In this document: in pieces, positions 56,875 through 64,000 of the stretch
Numbering within the stretch: position 1 is the first letter of the stretch
How the letters are laid out: every line of letters begins with the position of its first letter
From: CAWBRT01 sp963696525
GTDB taxonomy: Bacteria > Acidobacteriota > Terriglobia > Terriglobales > Acidobacteriaceae
Assembly: GCA_963696525.1 (NCBI GenBank)
Contig: CAVOKO010000012.1
Span: 868,001 to 932,000, forward strand
DNA length: 64,000 nt
Direction of reading: 5' to 3'
The notes under the pieces: model-generated
Told to the model about the DNA's origin: nothing
The model's input: the letters and a program-made list of their open reading frames with translations, nothing else
Database searches by the model: none
Program-made: the position numbers and the translations under genes

Positions 56875-57948
56875 GTGCCGAGCCAGAAACAGTTGCGATG
56901 GGCAGAGCTTCGGGTCGGGCTAACCGTAATTTTTGCCCTCATCGTGCTTGCCGTGCTCATTTTCCTGATGACGGGAACGAGCGGCTTATTCACGAAAAAG
57001 CTGACGATCTATACCTACGTCGACGATGCCAGCGGCTTACGGGCAGGGTCTCCCGTCCGCCTCCAGGATGTCGCGGTAGGTAGCGTTGTCAGCTTACAAA
57101 TCTCCCCTGACCACCCGCACACACCGGTTCTGATCAAGATGAAGGTTGCCGGGAAGGCGATGGATTTCCTCAAGAAAGATTCGGTTGTGATGCTGACGAC
57201 AGTCGGCGCCCTGGGCGAAACCTATGTCAACATTGACAGCACCGCGGCCACTCAGGGGCCGGCCAAAGACGGCGACACGCTTCCCTGGCGCGATGTTCCC
57301 GACCTCCAGGATATGGTCCGCTCCTCGCAGAGCACGCTGCAGAATGCCGACGCGCTGGTGCGCCGCGTGGACCGTATCGTCAGTGCAATCGAGGACCGGC
57401 AAGGCGCGGTCGGCCAGTTGATCTACGACAAGGCTCTCTACGACAATTTGAACCGTTCGGTCATTCAGGCGCAACAGATTCTGAACGAGATCAACGCGGG
57501 CAAGGGCAGCCTCGGCCTGTTGCTGCGCAGCGATGACCTGTACGACAAGCTGAACGCCAGCATCGACAAAGTGAATCAGATGGCCGACGAGATGCAGGCG
57601 GGAAAGGGGTCCATCGGTAAGCTGCTGAAGGACCCGGCGCTCTACGACAACGCCAACCAGGCGGTCGCGAAAGCAAACAAATTCCTGGAAAACCTCAACG
57701 CCGGCAAAGGGGCGCTCGGCAAGTTTGCGCACGACCAGGAGTTTGCCAACAAGTTGCAGAACGTGGTGAACCGCCTGTCGGACATCACCGACCGGCTCGA
57801 TCGAGGCGAAGGTTCGGCGGGCAAGCTGCTGCGAGATGCTTCGCTGTACGACAATACCAACAAGTTGCTGACGGACACGCAGGCACTCATGCAGGCTATT
57901 CGCCAAAATCCCAAGAAGTATTTAACGATCCAGCTCAAGTTGTTCTGA
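56875..57948 (+). CDS. MCE/MlaD-family protein with five 34-residue repeats
   Basis: 357 residues from GTG 56875 (GGGGGGA upstream). One N-terminal membrane helix (VGLTVIFALIVLAVLIFLM) precedes an MCE domain (residues 40-120: LTIYTYVDDASGLRAGSPVRLQDVAVGSV). MlaD-type proteins form rings carrying lipids between membranes. Beyond the MCE domain, five exact-length 34-residue repeats start at 57403, 57505, 57607, 57709 and 57811, with consensus GxxGKLLxDxxLYDNxN and helical spacers. They should form a helical rod or tube. No MlaE/MlaF partners are nearby. Confidence 0.9.
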   Translation: MPSQKQLRWAELRVGLTVIFALIVLAVLIFLMTGTSGLFTKKLTIYTYVDDASGLRAGSPVRLQDVAVGSVVSLQISPDHPHTPVLIKMKVAGKAMDFLKKDSVVMLTTVGALGETYVNIDSTAATQGPAKDGDTLPWRDVPDLQDMVRSSQSTLQNADALVRRVDRIVSAIEDRQGAVGQLIYDKALYDNLNRSVIQAQQILNEINAGKGSLGLLLRSDDLYDKLNASIDKVNQMADEMQAGKGSIGKLLKDPALYDNANQAVAKANKFLENLNAGKGALGKFAHDQEFANKLQNVVNRLSDITDRLDRGEGSAGKLLRDASLYDNTNKLLTDTQALMQAIRQNPKKYLTIQLKLF

Positions 57949-58145
57949 GCAGGCGAGGTGTGTGCCGGGGAGTTGGCCGTGCACTCTCCCGACTGGAAAA
58001 CCTGCAAGACAGCAGCTCGCTAAACCAGTTTTGCGAAAAATACATCCCATGAAGCAACCGGACGCACGAGGGGTAAGGCAGTGCTGCTTTTAGCCGTTTG
58101 CCGAATAACCATTTGCGAAACAGGTCTAAATCTCGGAGAGCTGAA

Positions 58146-60194
58146 ATGCGTCGTTCGCTGCTGATCTGCATGTTCACGGCATTCATTGTCGCCGCCAGCC
58201 AGGCCCAAACCCAGCCGGCTGGCGCTCCCGATGAGGCTCAGCCCAAGTCGATTCAGTCCTTCGACGTGTCGCTTCTGGATCGCGGCGTCGATCCTTGCAC
58301 GGACTTCTATCGCTTCGCTTGCGGCGGCTGGATGGAACGCAATCCGATTCCGCCGGATCAGGCGGTATGGGGACGCTTCAACGAACTCGCGGAAAACAAC
58401 CTCATCATCGAACGCAAGATTCTCGAGAAAGCCGCCGTCGAACGCCCGAACCGGGACGCCAACAATCAGAAGATCGGCGATTACTACGCCTCCTGCATGG
58501 ACGAAACCGCCATCGAGAAGAAAGGGCTGGACCCGCTGCGTCCGGAGCTGGACCGCATCGCCGGGCTGCAGAGCAAAGCGGAGTTGCCGGGATACCTGGC
58601 TTACGCTCATCGCATTGGCGGTAATGCGTTCTTCGAGTTCGGTTCCCAGCCGGATTACAAGAACGCCAGCATGGAGATCGCCGAGACCGACCAGTCCGGG
58701 CTGGGCCTGCCCGACCGTGATTACTATCTGAAGACGGACGCGAACTCGGTTGCCTTGCGAGAAAAATATGTTGGGCACGTGCGGCGCATGTTCGAACTGG
58801 CCGGCGACAAATCCGAGACAGCCGCGGCGAACGCAAAGGTAGTCATGGCGATCGAAACGGCACTGGCAAAGGCTTCCATGGATCGAGTCAGGCGCCGCGA
58901 TCCCGCACAGGTCTACCACAACATGACAGTGGCCGATCTCAACCGTCTGAGTCCGGTATTTGACTGGAGCCGTTACATCGTTGCCACGGGCGCGCCGAAG
59001 TTCGATGCTCTCAATGTGGCCGTTCCCGAATTCGTGAAGGGCTTCAACGATGTGGTTGCCAACACCGGCTTGGGCGACCTCAAGACCTATTTGACGTGGC
59101 GCATGTTGTCGACGGCCGCATCGATGCTGCCACGGGCTTTCGTGGACGAGAGATTTGATTTCTACGGCAAGACGCTAACTGGAGCCAAAGAGCTGCGGCC
59201 TCGCTGGAAGCGATGTGTCCGGTTTACCGATTCCGATCTTGGCGAAGCTCTCGGCAAGTCTTATGTCGAGGAGGCTTTCGGCGGCCAAAGCAAGCAGAGG
59301 GTTCTGAACATGGTCCACGCCATCGAGCAAGCGCTCCAAGGCGATATCCATGAGCTGTCCTGGATGACCGCGGAAACCAAGCAGCAAGCGCTGGTCAAGC
59401 TCGCGGCGGTCGAGAACAAGATTGGCTACCCGGACAATTGGCGCGACTATAGCCCGCTTAAGATTGTTCGCGGCGATGCGCTGGGCAATTCCATGCGCGC
59501 CAACGATTTTGAAACCCATCGGCAACTCGCAAAAATTGGCAACCCGGTTGATCGCAACGAGTGGAGCATGAGTCCGCCAACGGTCAACGCCTACTACAGC
59601 CCGCAGGAGAACAACATCAATTTCCCCGCCGGCATTCTTCAGCCGCCATTTTTCGACAGGCGCGCCGACGATGCGGTGAACCTGGGAGGCATTGGCGCCG
59701 TAATCGGCCACGAGCTGACGCACGGCTTCGATGACCAAGGCCGCCATTTCGACGCCAAGGGAAATTTGCGCGACTGGTGGACGGCCAAGGACAGCGAGGC
59801 CTTCGAAGCGCGCGCCCAGTGCTTTGTCGACCAGTACAGCAAGTACACGCCGGTCGATGACGTTCATCTGAATGGCAAGCTTACCCTCGGCGAGAACACA
59901 GCGGACAATGGCGGCGTTCGCCTCGCGCTCTTCGCTCTACGGGCCATGGCTGGCATAAACGGCCGGACGGTGGAGGGTTTCACTCCGGAGCAGCAGTTCT
60001 TTATCAGCTTCGGGCAAATCTGGTGCGACAACGCCAGGCCGGAGGTGCTGCGTCTGCGCGCCCAGGTCGATCCTCATTCGCCGGACAAGTTCCGCGTCAA
60101 CGGTGTGCTCTCCAACATGCCGGAGTTTCAAAAAGTATTCAGTTGCAAACCCGGCTCGCCGATGGTGAGCCCGGAGCCGTGCCGGGTGTGGTAA
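58146..60194 (+). CDS. M13 family metallopeptidase (neprilysin/PepO-like), secreted
   Basis: 682 residues from ATG 58146 (GGAGAG upstream). The signal peptide MRRSLLICMFTAFIVAASQA directs export. M13 hallmarks are DRGVDPCTDFYRFACGGW near the N-terminus, NAYYSPQENNINFPAGILQPPFF, the zinc motif VIGHELTHGFDDQG (HExxH) near residue 522, ENTADNGG with the third zinc ligand Glu, and the C-terminal CRVW. These endopeptidases cut oligopeptides outside the cytoplasm. M13 proteins are notably numerous in Acidobacteriota. Monocistronic, converging with lipA. Confidence 0.95.
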   Translation: MRRSLLICMFTAFIVAASQAQTQPAGAPDEAQPKSIQSFDVSLLDRGVDPCTDFYRFACGGWMERNPIPPDQAVWGRFNELAENNLIIERKILEKAAVERPNRDANNQKIGDYYASCMDETAIEKKGLDPLRPELDRIAGLQSKAELPGYLAYAHRIGGNAFFEFGSQPDYKNASMEIAETDQSGLGLPDRDYYLKTDANSVALREKYVGHVRRMFELAGDKSETAAANAKVVMAIETALAKASMDRVRRRDPAQVYHNMTVADLNRLSPVFDWSRYIVATGAPKFDALNVAVPEFVKGFNDVVANTGLGDLKTYLTWRMLSTAASMLPRAFVDERFDFYGKTLTGAKELRPRWKRCVRFTDSDLGEALGKSYVEEAFGGQSKQRVLNMVHAIEQALQGDIHELSWMTAETKQQALVKLAAVENKIGYPDNWRDYSPLKIVRGDALGNSMRANDFETHRQLAKIGNPVDRNEWSMSPPTVNAYYSPQENNINFPAGILQPPFFDRRADDAVNLGGIGAVIGHELTHGFDDQGRHFDAKGNLRDWWTAKDSEAFEARAQCFVDQYSKYTPVDDVHLNGKLTLGENTADNGGVRLALFALRAMAGINGRTVEGFTPEQQFFISFGQIWCDNARPEVLRLRAQVDPHSPDKFRVNGVLSNMPEFQKVFSCKPGSPMVSPEPCRVW

Positions 60195-60270
60195 TCTCCG
60201 CGGCGCGCGAAATCAGCGCGGCTTCAGGATAGGTGCATCCCGAGCGGATATTAGCTCTCGCGAAGCTGCT

Positions 60271-61176
60271 TTAGCGTGTGCGGGTCGATTCCGCCTGCTC
60301 GTGGGCGTGATAGCTGGAGCGGACCAGCGGGCCGGATTCAACATGGCGGAAGCCCATCTTCAGCGCTTCCTCGCGCAGCCGGCGGAACTCCTGCGGAGTG
60401 TACATGCGCTTGACCGGCAGATGATTGCGCGAGGGGGCCAGGTACTGTCCGACGGTGAGGATATCAACTCCGCATCCGGCCAAATCGCGAAACACCTGCA
60501 ATAGCTCATCGAAACCCTCGCCGATACCGGCCATGACTCCGCTCTTGGTTACCATTCGCGGATCGATTTCCTTGGCTTTGCGCAGCAGTTCCAGCGAGCG
60601 CGGATAGCGTGCCCCCGAACGTGCCACGCGGTACAAACGCGGCACCGTCTCGGTGTTGTGATTCAGAATATCGGGCTTGGCCTCGAGCACCACGCGAAGA
60701 CACTCCGCGTCGCCTTGAAAGTCGGGGATCAGAACTTCGACACGGCATTCGGCAACCCTTTTGCGGATCTCGCGGATGGTTTCGGCAAAAACCCGCGCCC
60801 CCCCGAGATTGTCGTCGTCGCGGTTGACGCTGGTGACCACGGCAAACTTCAGGCCCAGGCTCTCGACCGCCTCGGCCACCCGGCGCGGTTCGTCGAAGTC
60901 GATTGCCTCCGGCCTGCCTTTGGGCACGGCGCAGAATCCGCAGCGGCGCGTGCAAACCTCGCCCAGCAGCATGAAAGTCGCGGTGTGGTGGTTCCAGCAC
61001 TTGCCAATGTTAGGGCATTGCGCCGACTCGCAGACGGTGTGCAGACTCAATCCACGCGCCAGCTTTTTCAGGCTGTGATAGTTCTCGCCCATCGGCGCAC
61101 GCGCTTTCAGCCACTCCGGCTTGGCAGCGGGCTTACGCGGCGAGAGATCGATCTGCACCAATTCAGAGCTTGCCAT
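60271..61176 (-). CDS. lipA: Lipoyl synthase
   Basis: 301 residues. LipA inserts two sulfurs into protein-bound octanoyl groups by radical SAM chemistry. Both clusters are visible: the auxiliary set Cys49, Cys54, Cys60 (CESAQCPNIGKCW) and the radical-SAM set Cys75, Cys79, Cys82 (CTRRCGFC). Other landmarks are TSVNRDDDNLGGA, LIPDFQGD, NHNTETVPRLY, TKSGVMAGIGE and the C-terminal GPLVRSSYHA, which supplies the conserved Ser. The start MASSELVQIDLSP is supported by homology beginning soon after. No lipB is adjacent. Confidence 0.96.
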   Translation of the reverse strand: MASSELVQIDLSPRKPAAKPEWLKARAPMGENYHSLKKLARGLSLHTVCESAQCPNIGKCWNHHTATFMLLGEVCTRRCGFCAVPKGRPEAIDFDEPRRVAEAVESLGLKFAVVTSVNRDDDNLGGARVFAETIREIRKRVAECRVEVLIPDFQGDAECLRVVLEAKPDILNHNTETVPRLYRVARSGARYPRSLELLRKAKEIDPRMVTKSGVMAGIGEGFDELLQVFRDLAGCGVDILTVGQYLAPSRNHLPVKRMYTPQEFRRLREEALKMGFRHVESGPLVRSSYHAHEQAESTRTR

Positions 61177-61339
61177 GGAGTCTCCATTCTACGATGACAC
61201 AAGGCCGGCAAGCGACTCCGCAAATCGAGCCAATACCGACGAAGAATCCGGGACTCCGGTGCTAAAGCTGTTCCCTAGATGCTGTATCCGTCCCTGCGTG
61301 GGTGACACGCTGGAATAGTCTTCTTGGGATGCGCCAACC

Positions 61340-61690
61340 CTAAAGCGTCTTCAGGTAGGCGAGCAGATCATCAACCTGCTGCTCGGTGAACGTCTTGCGG
61401 AAAGACGGCATCTTGGCTTTTCCCAGCAGGATCACATCTTGCAGCCGCTCGTCGTTGACTGGCATTCCGCTGGGCAGGTAGGGCTTCTTGTAGAGATTCT
61501 TGAGGCTGGGTCCATGCACACCCCAGCGGCTGTAAGGTTCGTGGCAACGGATGCAGTTCTGGTCATAGAGGTAGCGTCCGCGAGCCTGCTGCCGACTAAG
61601 TCCCAACTCGACATCCGACTTTCGCCGTTCCATTTGGCAGCCAAGCATTAGCAGCAGCCCCATCGCCAAATAGAGCGATTTCCATGACAC
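61340..61690 (-). CDS. Mono-heme cytochrome c lipoprotein
   Basis: 116 residues from GTG 61690, chosen over 61786 because GAGGAG precedes it and a lipoprotein signal follows at once (LYLAMGLLLMLGC, lipid on Cys18). The heme c motif is CIRCH (Cys46, Cys49, His50). The likely axial Met lies in KAKMPSFRKTFTEQQVDDLLAYLKTL, the usual C-terminal cytochrome c helix. It would carry electrons on the outer face of the membrane. It shares a 126-bp divergent region with the DUF488 gene. Confidence 0.88.
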   Translation of the reverse strand: MSWKSLYLAMGLLLMLGCQMERRKSDVELGLSRQQARGRYLYDQNCIRCHEPYSRWGVHGPSLKNLYKKPYLPSGMPVNDERLQDVILLGKAKMPSFRKTFTEQQVDDLLAYLKTL

Positions 61691-61816
61691 GGATTCGGCT
61701 CCTCGGGAGAGTTCGCTTTGATCAGGATTGGCAGGGCCTTGACCCGTCGGCCACTGGCTATGAGTGTCTGGGCAAATTCTGTTCAAAGCGAGCCCGCCAG
61801 AGTAACATCATAGACG

Positions 61817-62242
61817 ATGAGTGTGAACATCAAACGGGCCTACGAGAAGCCCGCGCCCGGTGACGGCATTCGCGTGTTAGTGGACCGGCTCTGGCCACGC
61901 GGAGTGAGTAAGCAGGCAGCCGCCCTTACGGCGTGGCTGCGAGGACTCGCGCCCAGCAATGAGCTTCGCAAATGGTTCCACGCGCACCCGGCATTGTGGT
62001 CGCGCTTCCGTTCCGAGTACATGAAGGAACTTCGACTTCCGGACGCGGTCTCCGACCTGAACAAGCTCTACGCACTGGTTGCGGACAACCAGGCCGTGAC
62101 CCTAGTGTATGCCTCGCGCGACGAACAGCACAACAATGCCGCCGTGCTTCGTGACCTCATTAATGGCGTGCGCAAACCCCCAAGCAGTTCCGGTCCAACG
62201 AAGGCGGCAGCGGCCCCGAAACGAGCTCGCGCTCGCCGGTGA
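61817..62242 (+). CDS. DUF488 family protein
   Basis: 141 residues with the family pattern IKRAYEKPAPGDGIRVLVDRLWPRGVSK, then LAPSNELRKWFHAHP, FRSEYMKEL and VTLVYASRDEQHNNAAVLRDLI. DUF488 proteins are small, widespread and of unknown function. The C-terminus has a basic Ala/Lys/Arg tail (KAAAAPKRARARR) beyond the domain. A DUF3891 gene follows 45 bp downstream in the same direction. Confidence 0.9.
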   Translation: MSVNIKRAYEKPAPGDGIRVLVDRLWPRGVSKQAAALTAWLRGLAPSNELRKWFHAHPALWSRFRSEYMKELRLPDAVSDLNKLYALVADNQAVTLVYASRDEQHNNAAVLRDLINGVRKPPSSSGPTKAAAAPKRARARR

Positions 62243-62287
62243 GCACTCGTGAATATGAAATCGTGACTCTGAAATGCAGGAGGTGAC

Positions 62288-63076
62288 ATGATTCTCCGCA
62301 ATGAGAATCAAGGCTATGAGCCGGGCTGCGGGCAAACCATGTCCGCCTTCGAGGCGATTGCCGCGGTGCAGAAGAACGATTTGCTGCCCTGCTGGTTCGT
62401 CACCCAGCCCGACCATGCGCATCTATCCGGCATGATCGCGGCTGGCTTTGACCGCCGGCGTTTTCCCGAGTTGACAGCGGATCTAGTCGAGGCGATCGGC
62501 CTGCACGACGAGGGATGGGAGATTTTCGACGGAGCGGCCCCCGAACCGTGTCCGCAGGCTTTTGAGGATGGGCGCGCTATTCCATTCATCGCGATTCCTC
62601 CCGATCAATTTCTTCGGGCCTGGGGGCACTCCATAGGCAAGGCCGAGCGGGTCAGCGGGCTGGCGGGCCTTGTCGTCTCCAGGCATTTCCAGATGCTCGG
62701 CCGGTTTGGCTTGGCGAGGTTCGAAGCGCAATCGGCCGAGGCTTCCAAAGTGCGGCAATTTCTATGCGCCGAGCAGGAACGCGAACGGCGTCTGTTGAGC
62801 CAGTGCAGCGTTGGCTCTGAGCTAGTTGAGCGGCTGGTTGCCATGTTGCAATTCTGCGACCTGCTGTCGCTGCACCTCTGTTCCAACGCACCGCAACCGG
62901 TCGAGTTCCCACAGGATTTCGGCTGCGGCCGCATCACTTTGCGCCGGGAACAATCGCGCGCCGTGCTTTCCCCTACTCCACTGGCTTCGCCCATGCGGCT
63001 CAGCTTTCCGGCATTCCTCGCCGGGCGTGACCATCGAGTGGTGGCCAGCCGCACGGTGGACATCGAATTGAGCTGA
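62288..63076 (+). CDS. DUF3891 family protein
   Basis: 262 residues. The N-terminal WFVTQPDHAHLSGMIAAGF, the EAIGLHDEGWEIFDGAP block and the later LQFCDLLSLHLC with conserved histidines match DUF3891, a family whose HD-like pattern suggests a metal-binding helical domain of unknown activity. AGGAGGTGAC immediately before the ATG is a near-ideal ribosome-binding site. It is probably co-transcribed with the DUF488 gene. Confidence 0.88.
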   Translation: MILRNENQGYEPGCGQTMSAFEAIAAVQKNDLLPCWFVTQPDHAHLSGMIAAGFDRRRFPELTADLVEAIGLHDEGWEIFDGAAPEPCPQAFEDGRAIPFIAIPPDQFLRAWGHSIGKAERVSGLAGLVVSRHFQMLGRFGLARFEAQSAEASKVRQFLCAEQERERRLLSQCSVGSELVERLVAMLQFCDLLSLHLCSNAPQPVEFPQDFGCGRITLRREQSRAVLSPTPLASPMRLSFPAFLAGRDHRVVASRTVDIELS

Positions 63077-63110
63077 TTCCTGGCAAGAGCAAAATAAATG
63101 CAGTGCTGCT

Positions 63111-64000
63111 TCAGTGCTTGGCTTCGACGAGCGCGGTCACGATGTCGTCAATCGTCTCCGATGCCTTTCGTGAATTGACCAGATGGTTGTTGACGATGAT
63201 CGAAAACGCCAAGCGTTCGCCCTTCAGGGTCGTGAGATAGCCGGAGAGGGCGTTCACGTGGCTGAGTGCGCCGGTCTTGGCCTGCACCCGTCCCAAGGTG
63301 GAAGGGGTCTTAAAGCGCCCGGCCAGCGAGCCATCCATTCCGCCGACAGACAGGGTATCAAGGTAAGTCGCCCCCCAGGGCTGACGGGCGATGAAACTCA
63401 GCAGTTTGACGACTGCATGCGGGGTCGCCAGGTTTTCGCGCGACAGCCCCGAACCGTCGTGAAACACGTACTCATCCGGCTGGATATCGGCCAGTAATAG
63501 CCAACTCCGCATCACCTCCAACCCGCCTTCGACCGTACCGTTACGGCCACGCTCGCGCCCCAGCAACCGCAGAATCAGTTCGGCGTGGAGATTCTGGCTC
63601 ACCTTGTTAATGACCTTAAGGTCCTGCACCAGAGGCATTGACTGATGGTCAGCAAGCACGCTCTTGAGGGGCATTAGCGGTGGAGGGACCGCGTCGGTTC
63701 CGCCTCCGGCCGAGGCCATCGCCGTGGCGTGAAACGTGTACAAACTTGACATCTCCGCGTGTTGCGTCCTCACCCGCCCGTAGACCACGATGCCTCGCTT
63801 CTCCAGCAGACCGCGCATCAGTTTGGCGGCAAATTCGGCCGGGTCCTCGATGGCCAGTGCCTCGGTTACTCCGGGATCGCCCAGCGGCATCGTGCCCCAG
63901 ATGGTGAGCTGATCCGAACCGGGCTCGCGATTGATCAGCAGCTTACGAGGTTCGCTGCCGGCAGGCGTCGTGGTTACGCGGTTCTCAATGCGGTAATAGT
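63111..64000 (-). CDS. dacB: D-alanyl-D-alanine carboxypeptidase/endopeptidase, PBP4 family (partial)
   Basis: The gene runs off the right window edge; the reading frame is open from 63111 to the end (YRIENRVTTTPAGSEPRKLL in the last 110 bp). S13-family motifs are VSQNLHAELILRLLG (SxN), FHDGSGLSRENLATP and QAKTGALSHVNALSGYL (KTG). The nucleophile SxxK lies beyond the window. PBP4/DacB enzymes trim or cut cross-linked peptidoglycan outside the membrane. It converges with the DUF3891 gene with a 34-bp gap. Confidence 0.92.
   Translation of the reverse strand, partial: YYRIENRVTTTPAGSEPRKLLINREPGSDQLTIWGTMPLGDPGVTEALAIEDPAEFAAKLMRGLLEKRGIVVYGRVRTQHAEMSSLYTFHATAMASAGGGTDAVPPPLMPLKSVLADHQSMPLVQDLKVINKVSQNLHAELILRLLGRERGRNGTVEGGLEVMRSWLLLADIQPDEYVFHDGSGLSRENLATPHAVVKLLSFIARQPWGATYLDTLSVGGMDGSLAGRFKTPSTLGRVQAKTGALSHVNALSGYLTTLKGERLAFSIIVNNHLVNSRKASETIDDIVTALVEAKH

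Overview
The window is a GC-rich bacterial chromosome segment, most likely from an Acidobacteriota (Terriglobia/Koribacter-like) lineage. That assignment is an inference from gene content: PilZ proteins, a UPF0182 giant membrane protein, a tandem ThyX, a Lys/Ala-rich histone-like protein, M13 peptidase, LysM transglycosylase, orphan selA and TGTCATTCTGAG-type interspersed repeats. No rRNA, tRNA, CRISPR, phage or IS element was recognised.

Layout. 0-12 kb: a response-regulator stub, an ABC exporter, peptidase E, an AddB-like/AddA-like nuclease-helicase pair, two PilZ proteins, an MFS transporter and a small pentapeptide-like protein. 12.7-23.9 kb: one long minus-strand catabolic operon. Read from its promoter side it encodes a sugar-type ABC importer (binding protein, double ATPase, two permeases), a metallo-beta-lactamase-fold hydrolase, a UPF0261/Tm-1-like ATP-binding protein, a RuBisCO-like protein (RLP), RpiB-like and TIM-like isomerases, a class II aldolase and a GpsA-like dehydrogenase. 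An RLP next to TIM-like and RpiB-like isomerases resembles the known route 3-oxo-isoapionate-4-phosphate -> L-erythrulose-1-P -> D-erythrulose-4-P -> D-erythrose-4-P. No DUF1537-type kinase is present, and a UPF0261 ATP-binding protein occupies the operon instead. This is the best candidate for an undescribed pathway variant.

24-36 kb: a palindrome-bearing intergenic region, a GH71/GH99-like lipoprotein, a duplicated-motif basic protein, UPF0182, a class III aminotransferase divergent from an XRE-cupin regulator, alanine racemase and an orphan amino-acid-type binding protein. 36-52 kb: ribosomal protein S1, an FAH-family hydrolase, two small secreted proteins, a GAF sigma-54 activator, an HD-GYP protein, TypA, tandem ThyX, a histone-like protein, an MltD-like transglycosylase and RecG. 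53-64 kb: a lipoprotein gene that appears to carry an internal inversion, SelA, AcpS, an MCE/MlaD protein with five 34-residue repeats, an M13 peptidase, LipA, a cytochrome c lipoprotein, DUF488, DUF3891 and a D-Ala-D-Ala carboxypeptidase cut by the window end.

Data-quality caveat: conserved genes (rpsA, typA, thyX, the RLP) each carry isolated 1-nt frame changes and the UPF0261 gene carries about ten. At least some of these are probably sequence or assembly errors, so disrupted genes below are described as single loci with the break stated. All calls come from reading the sequence; no database search was run.
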